Assembly (NCBI RefSeq): GCF_965221945.1
Contig: NZ_OZ244925.1
Coordinates: 2,976,001-3,040,000, forward strand
Source: Poriferisodalis sp965221945
GTDB lineage: Bacteria > Actinomycetota > Acidimicrobiia > Acidimicrobiales > Poriferisodalaceae
Direction: 5' to 3'
Length of the DNA: 64,000 nucleotides
Part shown: positions 34,386 through 41,867 of the stretch, in pieces
Position numbering within the stretch: position 1 is the first letter of the stretch
How the letters are laid out: each line of letters starts with the position of its first letter
Position numbers and translations under genes: made by a program
Notes under the pieces: model-generated
What the model saw: only the letters and a program-made list of their open reading frames with translations
Databases searched by the model: none
Told to the model about the DNA's origin: nothing

Positions 34386-35657
34386 TCACGCAGTGCCGTT
34401 GGAGGCTGCGTTGTGGGAGGCGGTGCTGCGGTTGCGGGCGGTGCGGCGCTTGTGGAGGCGACGCAGCGCAGGCGACGCTGCCGCTAGCGCTCGGTCGGCG
34501 GCGGCCAGTACCCGGCCTGCGGTGCCGGGGGTCTCGTTGTCGATGAGGTTGCCCATCACAGCCAGCGTGAGGCTGGCGATCGCGTCGGTGCCGACCGCGA
34601 GGCGCAGGCCCGTTCGCAGGATGCGCGGGTGCCCGATGAGGAACGAGAATCGTCGGCCCGTGCGCAGGAAGGCGTCGAACTTCTCGGCGACAATGCGGTC
34701 GTAGGTGTCGGCAACCGCTGCCGGGTCGACTGTGAACAGGTCGGCGGCGAGGATGCCGGTCTCGAGGCCATAGTCGATGCCCTCGCCGTTCATCGGGTTG
34801 ATCAGCCCGGCCGCGTCGCCGATGGCCACCCAGCCGGGGCCGTGGCGCTTCGTGGCGCTCATCGGCAGTCGCCAGGCACGCGGGCGCTCCAGATACGGGC
34901 CGAGCTGCCAGCTGTCGGCCACCAGGTCGCGGTAGCTGTCACACAGCCGATTCAGGTTGAGCTTCGCGAAGCCCTTCATGGTGTTGAGCGCACCGACACC
35001 GATGTTGACCGTGCCGTCGCCAGCGGGGAACAGCCAGCCGTAGCCGGGCACCGCCATGCCGTCGGGGTCACGCAGCGTCAGGCACGCTTCGAGGTATTCG
35101 TCTGCGTGGCGGGGCGTCTCGGCGTAGGTGCGGATGGCGAGGCCGAACGGCTCGGCGGGGTCGCGCAGCGCGCCGAGCATGCGGGCGGCCTGGCCTTGAG
35201 CACCGGCGGCGAGCACGACGAGATCGGCGGTCCAGCGCTCTCGAGCGGCGGTGACCCCCACCGCACGGCCGTCCTCGACGATCGGCAGCGCCTCGGTGCC
35301 GAAGCACAGCTCGGCACCTGCCGCAGCGGCGCCTTCACACAGAGCGCTGTCGAGACGGCGCCGGGGCCATACGGCGCCGTACGGGCCGAACTGCCCGTTC
35401 GCGGGCCAGTCCAGCTCGCGCACACGCCGCCCGGCGATCATCCGCAGCCCCGCAATGCGATGCGCTTCGTCCAGCGAAACGCCGAGCTCGTCGAGCGCTG
35501 CGACCGCACGGGGCGTCAGGCCGTCGCCGCAGACCTTGTCGCGACCCGGCGGTGCCTTCTCGAACGCAGTCACCTTGATACCGGCGCCCGCGGCACGCAT
35601 GGCCGCCGCCGCACCGGCGGGACCAGCCCCGATCACGATCATGTCACGGTGCGGCAC
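34386..35657 (-). CDS. geranylgeranyl reductase family FAD-dependent oxidoreductase
   Basis: A 423-residue flavoprotein. It has the N-terminal FAD motif VIGAGPAGAAAAMRAAGAG, the family block KVCGDGLTPRAVAAL and a second FAD contact IGDAAGLINPMNGEGIDYGL. These fit the GGR family, which reduces isoprenoid chains such as those of menaquinone or lipids. The C-terminal 30 residues are Arg/Ala-rich. It is 37 bases downstream-to-upstream spaced from folD and follows the flippase-like gene by 33 bases, probably as one transcript. Confidence 0.88.
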   Translation of the reverse strand: MPHRDMIVIGAGPAGAAAAMRAAGAGIKVTAFEKAPPGRDKVCGDGLTPRAVAALDELGVSLDEAHRIAGLRMIAGRRVRELDWPANGQFGPYGAVWPRRRLDSALCEGAAAAGAELCFGTEALPIVEDGRAVGVTAARERWTADLVVLAAGAQGQAARMLGALRDPAEPFGLAIRTYAETPRHADEYLEACLTLRDPDGMAVPGYGWLFPAGDGTVNIGVGALNTMKGFAKLNLNRLCDSYRDLVADSWQLGPYLERPRAWRLPMSATKRHGPGWVAIGDAAGLINPMNGEGIDYGLETGILAADLFTVDPAAVADTYDRIVAEKFDAFLRTGRRFSFLIGHPRILRTGLRLAVGTDAIASLTLAVMGNLIDNETPGTAGRVLAAADRALAAASPALRRLHKRRTARNRSTASHNAASNGTA

Positions 35658-35690
35658 CGCTACAGCCTGCCGACCCAGACGCCGGATCGC

Positions 35691-36677
35691 TCAACGGGGA
35701 GCTTCTGCCGAACTCGCTCGGCCCACTGCGGCGGCGATGGGCAGCAACACGAGCTCATGGGCGAATTCCAGCACTCGCACGGCGATGGCGAACGCGGCCG
35801 CGTCGCCGATGCCGAAACGATCGGCCAGCAGCGCCGCCACGACGACTTCCCGCACGCCAAGCCCCGCCGGCGTGATGCCGACCATGCCAACGAGCACGCC
35901 GGCTGCCGTTGCGCCCGCGACTAGCCAGACATCGCCGGTACCGGCTCCGACCACGGCAAGGGCCAGGAGCACCGTTGCCACGAGCCGCAGCGCCACCGAG
36001 GAGCCGTACATCAACGTCGCCTGCCAGACCGTCGACCGTTGTGCGCTGAGCGCGCTGGGAGGGATGCGGTCGGCAATCGGCCGCAGGAGCACCACACGCC
36101 GCATGAGCCGGTCGACGCGCCGCCACCAGGTGCTGGCACCAGCGAGCGTCCACGGCAGCGTCGCCAGGCCGACTGCTGCGCCGGCTCCGATCACGATGCG
36201 CACAAGCCAGCCGCCGGCGGTGCCCAGCCAGTCGCTCGGGGCCCACAGCGCTGCGAATACGGCGGCCCAACCGACGAGCGTGGCGGTTTCGACCACGACT
36301 GAGGCGCCCGCGGCAGCCCGGTTGACACCCAACGGGGCAGCCAAGGAGGCACGGGCAGCGATGGGTACCAGGCCAGTGGGCAAGTAGCGGGTGGCTTGGG
36401 ACAGCATCCAGATGCGAAGCGCGGGCTGGCACGCCAACGGTGTGCCGTAGCCGCCGATCAGCTCGCGCCACCCGGCCGCCAGCAGCAGAGTCGCCGCGAA
36501 AGACGTGGCGATCGCGCCGATCAGCCAGCCGGCTTCGACATCGAGGTCGATCTGGCGCAGATCATCCCAGTTCCGGACGGCCAGCCAGATGATCACCGCA
36601 GCGGTCGCCAACCCGAGCACCCACCGCACGGCTGTGCCAACTCGGCGTTGCGCCTTGCTGCCGGTCTGATTATTCAC
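35691..36677 (-). CDS. flippase-like / lysylphosphatidylglycerol-synthase-TM-region membrane protein
   Basis: A 328-residue polytopic protein with ~7-8 hydrophobic segments. It has family marks RYLPTGLVPIAARASLA and GMVGITPAGLGVREVVVAAL. It matches the UPF0104/LPG_synthase_TM group, which holds flippases and glycolipid-related proteins. It lacks the LPG synthetase catalytic domain. Its proximity to the isoprenoid-reductase-like gene may point to envelope lipid work; this is inference. Confidence 0.8.
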   Translation of the reverse strand: MNNQTGSKAQRRVGTAVRWVLGLATAAVIIWLAVRNWDDLRQIDLDVEAGWLIGAIATSFAATLLLAAGWRELIGGYGTPLACQPALRIWMLSQATRYLPTGLVPIAARASLAAPLGVNRAAAGASVVVETATLVGWAAVFAALWAPSDWLGTAGGWLVRIVIGAGAAVGLATLPWTLAGASTWWRRVDRLMRRVVLLRPIADRIPPSALSAQRSTVWQATLMYGSSVALRLVATVLLALAVVGAGTGDVWLVAGATAAGVLVGMVGITPAGLGVREVVVAALLADRFGIGDAAAFAIAVRVLEFAHELVLLPIAAAVGRASSAEAPR

Positions 36678-36804
36678 GACGGTGGGCCCTCAAAGCCATC
36701 CGCATGGCGCCCCGCCAGCATCCCGCCGAGCGTACTGAGGCCTCGAGAGGTCACCCGCTCAAGCATGAAGCAACCGGCGTCCGCTTCAACGCGAGACTGA
36801 TCAT

Positions 36805-37143
36805 GTGCGTCCAGTGCCTGCAGCACCACCTGCGAACGTGCCGCCCCGGGAACTCGGCGGGTGGTCGAAGTTCGGCCGGCTCACCGCGTGGGCGCTCTCG
36901 AGCGCTTTCGTGTGGTGGCAGTCGTCCGCAGTGGTGTGGATGGGCCTCATCGGGGATTGGGACGATCCGCACCCGCCGAACCCAATCGCCGCTTGATCCG
37001 TCGCGCTCATCTCCATGGCGACGATCGCCGTCATCGGGTGGTGCATGCGTGTCCGCGTCGTGCGCTATGCCGCGCTGGCGTCGCTGCCAGTGCAGCTCGC
37101 GTGGTGGGCATTCATGATCCCCAACGCGGGAATCCCGAACTAG
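36805..37143 (+). pseudogene. small membrane protein interrupted by in-frame TGA
   Basis: From the GTG at 36805 the frame encodes a Pro-rich start and a hydrophobic helix (LTAWALSSAFVWWQSSAVVW). TGA then occurs at 36994-36996, and the same frame continues with two further hydrophobic segments (SVALISMATIAVIGWCM; VQLAWWAFMIPNAG) to TAG at 37143. Because the frame and the character continue, a nonsense mutation in a ~112-residue protein with three helices is likely. Two separate small ORFs remain possible. Confidence 0.45.
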
Positions 37144-37147
37144 CGAT

Positions 37148-37450
37148 TCAGTCGAGCGGGCTCGCTCCCGGCGCTGCAAGCTCAATCGGCTGGTCGCCGA
37201 GTTCACCGCGCGCATCAGCCGCCAAGACTTCGTCGAGCGCCTCGACCAGCCGGTGATCGGCCCAGCATGCGGATGTGGCTTCGCTCACGAGGCGTGACGC
37301 TTCGAGTGTCAGCGGCGACCAGTCGCCATTGACCGTCAACATCGTCAAGTCAGCGAGGAGGCCTGTCACATCAGCGGGTCCCGTCGGCAGCCACGACTCC
37401 AAGATTGCGCGCGAATCACCTTTCGACGTTGGCCGTCGAGAACGTGCCAT
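37148..37450 (-). CDS. hypothetical protein
   Basis: A 100-residue acidic protein from the ATG at 37450 (ARSRRPTSKGDSRAI). It is soluble, mostly helical, and has no motif I recognise. It ends 4 bases after the convergent small membrane frame. The reading frame is supported by normal codon composition, not by homology. Confidence 0.45.
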   Translation of the reverse strand: MARSRRPTSKGDSRAILESWLPTGPADVTGLLADLTMLTVNGDWSPLTLEASRLVSEATSACWADHRLVEALDEVLAADARGELGDQPIELAAPGASPLD

Positions 37451-37468
37451 CGATCCGTCTGCACTCAC

Positions 37469-37751
37469 CGATCAACCAATCTAGCAGCCAGATAGCAAGC
37501 TGTGTAAATCATTTTCAATATATTTCAATGTCTTTGTATCATATGTGGTCGGAGCCCAGAATGATGACCAAACGATCTTTGAGGTCACGCCGGAGGGCAC
37601 ATTCACATTCTCCGTGGCATGCAGTACACAACCCCCACATCGGCACGCGAACTGAGGGCCATCTTCAACTCATACGTCTTGCCGCGAGTGCACAGCGGGG
37701 AGTACTTCGCGCTCCCGTTGCCGCCAACGGTTCGCTTGCCAGACTGGGCGC
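37469..37751. other. intergenic region with AT-rich island
   Basis: Bases ~37485-37560 are markedly AT-rich for this DNA (TGTAAATCATTTTCAATATA and following). It probably contains promoters for the minus-strand gene at 37450 and/or the glycosyltransferase at 37752. I do not support any gene here. Confidence 0.5.
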
Positions 37752-38966
37752 ATGCGAGTGGTGTTGGTTGCGCCGGGGTTTCCGACCTCGCTTGATGACC
37801 ATCACAAGCCGTTCCTTGCCGATCATGCTCGAGCGCTCGCCGCTGCAGGTGCGGATGTGACGGTGGTGTGCCCCGCCCATCCCGATGCACCACGTCGCCA
37901 CGACGTGGGCGGCGTCAAGGTGCACCGGGTCCGCTTCGCCCCCAGCCGAGTCGAGGCCCGGGTGGCGCTCGGCGAGAGCTACCGGGTGTTCTCCGGCCCG
38001 TCAGCGCTGTGGGTCATCCCGATGATCGCCAGGCTCACCCTGGCCACCGCGCGCCAGGCTCGTTCCCGCTCAGGTGGCGGCCCCGCTGTCATTCACGGCC
38101 ACTGGTGGTTCCCCTGCGGGCTGGTGGCAGTTGCAGCCGCTGCAGCGGGGAGGGGTGCCGCCAGCGTGGTGCAGATTCACGGTTCCGACGCCGCGGTCAC
38201 CACCAACGCGGTGCATCGCTGGCTGGCACGCCGGGTGCTGCGCCGGACAGGCGCCGTGGTCACTGTGTCCGAAGACCTGCGTGGCTGGGCGGCATCGCTG
38301 GTGCCGCGCCCGGGTGACCTGCATCCGCCGCCCAGTGCCGAACGAACGGGACGCCGAGCCGGGCCGCTGCTTCAAGTGGTGTCTATGCCCGTCAGGACCG
38401 AACGACTCGGATCGCCCACGCTGCTGCCCACCGACGGCCCCGTAGTCGCTGTCGGACGCCTGATGGCAGAAAAGGGCTTCGACGTGCTGATCGAGGCCGT
38501 GGCGCTGATGCCGACCGCCGAACGGCCCGAGGTCGTCATTGTCGGTGACGGCCCCGACCGGACTCTGCTCGAAGCGTTGGCTCTGCGACGCAGTGTGACA
38601 GTCCAGTTCGTCGGCGCGGTGGCCCCCAGCGAAGTCGGCCAGTGGTATCAGCGAGCCCGCCTGGTGTGCGTGCCAAGCCGCCGCGAGGGCTTCGGCATGG
38701 TGGTCGCCGAAGCGCTCGCCGCAGGACGCCCCGTCGTGGCAACCGCAGTGGGAGGCGCGCCCAACCTCATCGCAGACGGTGACAACGGCCGCCTCGTCCC
38801 GCCCGGCGACGCCGACGCCCTGGCTGATGCGCTCGGCACCGCCCTGCAGTCGAACCTTGACGTCGCGGCTTCAGCCAGCACGGCCGCGCTCGCGCCGTTC
38901 GGCCCGCAAGCCCATGCAGCGACCCTGCTGCGGATCTACGAGGAGATTGCCGCAGCGGCGGGTTAA
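37752..38966 (+). CDS. GT4-family glycosyltransferase
   Basis: A 404-residue GT-B fold enzyme. The N-terminal half begins VVLVAPGFPTSLDDHHKPFL and includes IHGHWWFPCGL. The C-terminal nucleotide-sugar domain has VAVGRLMAEKGFDVLIEA, IVGDGPD and the E-x7-E motif REGFGMVVAEALAAGRPVVA. It uses a nucleotide-activated sugar in the cytosol, probably for glycolipid or polysaccharide synthesis. Its TAA stop interlocks with the stop of the convergent gene at 38963. Confidence 0.9.
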   Translation: MRVVLVAPGFPTSLDDHHKPFLADHARALAAAGADVTVVCPAHPDAPRRHDVGGVKVHRVRFAPSRVEARVALGESYRVFSGPSALWVIPMIARLTLATARQARSRSGGGPAVIHGHWWFPCGLVAVAAAAAGRGAASVVQIHGSDAAVTTNAVHRWLARRVLRRTGAVVTVSEDLRGWAASLVPRPGDLHPPPSAERTGRRAGPLLQVVSMPVRTERLGSPTLLPTDGPVVAVGRLMAEKGFDVLIEAVALMPTAERPEVVIVGDGPDRTLLEALALRRSVTVQFVGAVAPSEVGQWYQRARLVCVPSRREGFGMVVAEALAAGRPVVATAVGGAPNLIADGDNGRLVPPGDADALADALGTALQSNLDVAASASTAALAPFGPQAHAATLLRIYEEIAAAAG

Positions 38967-39175
38967 GCGTCGGCCTGCGGCGCGGCAGCCCCTGGAGTCC
39001 GCTGAGATGCCTCGGCAGGAACGCCGATGCCGAGGAAGCCCTCTATGCGCGCCAGCCGCTGCCCAAGCTGCGCGACCTCGGTCCGCACCTTGTCAAGACT
39101 GCGCTGTTGATGCCAGACGATTGCGAGCACGCCGAGAAGGATCGAGGCGATCTGCACGTACGCCGCCGGGTCCAT
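38963..39175 (-). CDS. small membrane-anchored coiled-coil protein
   Basis: A 70-residue protein with an N-terminal hydrophobic segment (VQIASILLGVLAIVW), then a heptad-like stretch (LDKVRTEVAQLGQRLARIEG) and an Ala/Pro tail. No family is recognised. Its stop overlaps the glycosyltransferase stop tail-to-tail. Confidence 0.5.
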   Translation of the reverse strand: MDPAAYVQIASILLGVLAIVWHQQRSLDKVRTEVAQLGQRLARIEGFLGIGVPAEASQRTPGAAAPQADA

Positions 39176-39238
39176 GCCGGCACCGTAACACGCTGGCCAT
39201 TCAGGTCGGCTCAGATTTACGTGAACGCCATCGATGCC

Positions 39239-40123
39239 CTACAAAGCGGCGACAATCTCCGCCATGAGCTCGCCAGCCTCAGTCGGATTGAGCCCAACCC
39301 GAACGCCAGCATCACGCAGCGCATCCATCTTGGCCGCAGCCGTCCCCTTGCCGCCCGAGACGATGGCGCCAGCGTGGCCCATCTTCTTGCCCGGGGGCGC
39401 GGTCACCCCCGCGATGTAGCTCGACACCGGCTTGGACATGTTGTGCTTGATGAACTCAGCGGCTTCTTCCTCGGCTGAACCACCGATTTCGCCGATCATC
39501 ATCACTGCCTTGGTGTCAGGATCGGCTTCGAACGCTTCGAGGCAGTCGATGAACGAGGTGCCCGGCACGGGATCGCCGCCGATGCCCACGCAGGTGGTGA
39601 CGCCGATGTCCTTCTGCTGCAGCTCGTAGAGCGCCTGGTAGGTCAGCGTGCCCGAGCGGCTCACGATCCCGACCGGCCCGCCTTCCTTGGCGATGTGCCC
39701 TGCGGTGATGCCGATGTTGCACTCGCCAGGCGTGATGATGCCTGGACAGTTCGGCCCCAGCAGCCGTACCCCGGGATAGTCGCGCTTCAGCATGTTGAAG
39801 AACCGGGCCTCGTCGTGTGCCGGCACGCCCTCGGTGATGCAGGCCACGAATTCGATGCCAGCCTCGGCGGCGTCGAGCACCGCACCGAACACCCCCGGCG
39901 CTGGAATGAAGATGCACGAGGCATTGGCGTCCGTCGCTGCAACGGCTTCGGTGCAGTTGGCGAACACCGGCACACCTTCGACGTCCGTGCCGGCCTTGCG
40001 AGGATTGGTGCCCGCCACCACGTTCGTGCCGTAGTCGCGGTTCAGCATGCCGTAGTAGCGCCCCTGGGAACCCGTGAGGCCCTGGTAGACGACCTTGGTG
40101 TCTTTGTCGACGAAGATGCTCAC
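39239..40123 (-). CDS. sucD: succinate-CoA ligase, alpha subunit
   Basis: A 294-residue SucD. It has the CoA-binding start FVDKDTKVVYQGLTGSQGRY, SRSGTLTYQALYELQ, and the phospho-histidine loop GHAGAIVSGGKGTAAAK near residue 248. It forms succinyl-CoA synthetase with SucC, making ATP or GTP in the TCA cycle. It lies 86 bases downstream of sucC in the same direction. Confidence 0.97.
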   Translation of the reverse strand: MSIFVDKDTKVVYQGLTGSQGRYYGMLNRDYGTNVVAGTNPRKAGTDVEGVPVFANCTEAVAATDANASCIFIPAPGVFGAVLDAAEAGIEFVACITEGVPAHDEARFFNMLKRDYPGVRLLGPNCPGIITPGECNIGITAGHIAKEGGPVGIVSRSGTLTYQALYELQQKDIGVTTCVGIGGDPVPGTSFIDCLEAFEADPDTKAVMMIGEIGGSAEEEAAEFIKHNMSKPVSSYIAGVTAPPGKKMGHAGAIVSGGKGTAAAKMDALRDAGVRVGLNPTEAGELMAEIVAAL

Positions 40124-40209
40124 GTCACGCTCCTGTCACGGCCGCCGCGACCGCATCACGATGATCTGCACGAATTGCCCTTCGGGGGATGCTCATCTGA
40201 CGTTCCCGT

Positions 40210-41370
40210 TCAGCTCGCAACCGCGGCCAGCGCGACGGCTCGACGGGCAGCGTCGAGCATGGTCGGTTCCATCATCAGCTTCTCGTTGAGATAGGGGGCG
40301 AGGATCTCGCGACCCTCTGCGGCGTTGGTGCCGTCGAGGCGCAGCACGATCGGCGCCTCGATGTCAACGGCCTCGAGCGCCCCGATGATCCCGTTGGCCA
40401 CTTCCTCGCCGCGGGTGATGCCGCCGAAGATGTTGATGAAGATGGCTCGCACGTCGGAGTCGTTGTTGATCACCTCGAGTGCGTTGGCCATCACCTGAGC
40501 ATTCGCACCGCCGCCGATGTCCAGGAAGTTGGCGGGGCGCCCGCCCACCTGGTTCACGACGTCGACGGTGCTCATTGCCAGTCCGGCGCCGTTGGCGATC
40601 ACGCCGACGCTTCCGGCCAGGCCGACGTACTGCAGCCCCTTGGCGTGCGCGGCTTCCTCGCGTTCGTCACGCGGCTGCGTCTCGTCGTACTGGGCATAGT
40701 CCGGATGGCGGAACACCGCGTTCGCATCCAGCGTGACCTTGGCGTCCAGGACGTGGACCCGGTTGTCGGGCGTGAGGATGAGCGGGTTGATCTCGACGAG
40801 GTCGGCGTCGCCTTCGGTGTAGGCCGTGTAGAGCTTTTGCAGGATCTCGACGGCCTGATCGGTGGCGACCGGGTTGAGGTTGGCACCCTCGACCCAGGCC
40901 CGAGCGGCCTGCGCGGTGAGTCCCTCGGCAGGATCCACCAACACCTTGCTGATGGCGTCGGGGTTCTCGGCCGCAACGGTCTCGATCTCCACGCCGCCCT
41001 CGGCGGACAGCATCCCGAGGTGCTTCTTGGCCGAGCGATCCAGCGTGAAGCTGGCGTAGTACTCCTCGGAGATGTCGGACGCCTGTTCGATCCACAGCCG
41101 CCGCACGATGTGGCCGTTGATGTCGAGCCCCAGGATGTTGTCAGCGTGCGTGCGCGCGTCGTCGACGGTGGCGGCGAACTTCACGCCGCCCGCCTTGCCA
41201 CGACCGCCCGTGTGCACCTGCGCCTTGACCATCACCGGCGTACCCAGGCGCTGCGCAGCGGCTACTGCTTCGTCGACGCTGAAGGCAACTTCGCCGTCGG
41301 ATACCGGCATGTCATAGCTCTTGAAGAACTGCTTGCCCTGATACTCGAAGAGATCCACGGCGGGGAGCAT
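40210..41370 (-). CDS. sucC: ADP-forming succinate-CoA ligase, beta subunit
   Basis: SucC with an ATP-grasp domain: VKAQVHTGGRGKAGGVKFA, NINIFGGITRGE-like INIFGGITRGEEVA and GGGANAQVMANALEV. The ATG at 41370 gives MLPAVDLFEYQGKQFF (386 residues). The GTG at 41358 gives the family's usual (M)DLFEYQGK start and is equally plausible. Neither has a clear SD. It pairs with sucD. Confidence 0.95.
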   Translation of the reverse strand: MLPAVDLFEYQGKQFFKSYDMPVSDGEVAFSVDEAVAAAQRLGTPVMVKAQVHTGGRGKAGGVKFAATVDDARTHADNILGLDINGHIVRRLWIEQASDISEEYYASFTLDRSAKKHLGMLSAEGGVEIETVAAENPDAISKVLVDPAEGLTAQAARAWVEGANLNPVATDQAVEILQKLYTAYTEGDADLVEINPLILTPDNRVHVLDAKVTLDANAVFRHPDYAQYDETQPRDEREEAAHAKGLQYVGLAGSVGVIANGAGLAMSTVDVVNQVGGRPANFLDIGGGANAQVMANALEVINNDSDVRAIFINIFGGITRGEEVANGIIGALEAVDIEAPIVLRLDGTNAAEGREILAPYLNEKLMMEPTMLDAARRAVALAAVAS

Positions 41371-41534
41371 AGGAGGGGAGGCTTGTCGCCCGCTGTTGCC
41401 CGCCGCACGGACGCTGCCGAAGAAATCGAGCCAGCGGCCCGGCACCCCCTGCCTACAGTTGCCCATTGCTGCTGAGTGGCGTCCTTCCCTGCCATCCGGC
41501 CCTTCGGGCACCCTCTATCGTAAAGGAGACCAGC

Positions 41535-41834
41535 GTGGCGATCGACGAGATCGAACGCACCGCAATGGTGCAGCAGCTCATCAACACCCTGGGCGAGCAG
41601 CCCGCCAACACGCTCATGAAGTGCATCCTCCCCGACGGCGCAGACCAAGTGGCCACCAAAGCCGACCTGCGTGCACTGCAGACAGCCACCAAAGCCGACC
41701 TGCGCGCACTGGAGCACTACGTCGACGCGGCCATCAGCACGGCTCTCGCCAAGCAGACACGCATGCTCATGCTGACAATGGCCAGCTTCATGCTGACGAT
41801 CTGGGTGCCGTTGACCATCGGCGCGCTCACCTGA
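41535..41834 (+). CDS. small protein with coiled-coil and C-terminal membrane anchor
   Basis: A 99-residue protein from the GTG at 41535, with AAAGGAG 9 bases upstream. It has a helical N-terminus (TAMVQQLINTLGEQPANTLM), two copies of ATKADLRAL (from a 27-30 bp duplication), and a C-terminal transmembrane helix (LMLTMASFMLTIWVPLTIG). The layout resembles small CCDC90/DUF1640-like proteins. No function can be assigned. Confidence 0.6.
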   Translation: MAIDEIERTAMVQQLINTLGEQPANTLMKCILPDGADQVATKADLRALQTATKADLRALEHYVDAAISTALAKQTRMLMLTMASFMLTIWVPLTIGALT

Positions 41835-41867
41835 GCTATACCCGGCCCGCCGACGCACCGGCGTCGG

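Noticed and set aside
37619..37795. Short plus-strand frame (58 codons) before the glycosyltransferase
   Set aside because: Overlaps the glycosyltransferase start in another frame and has no start signal or known motif.
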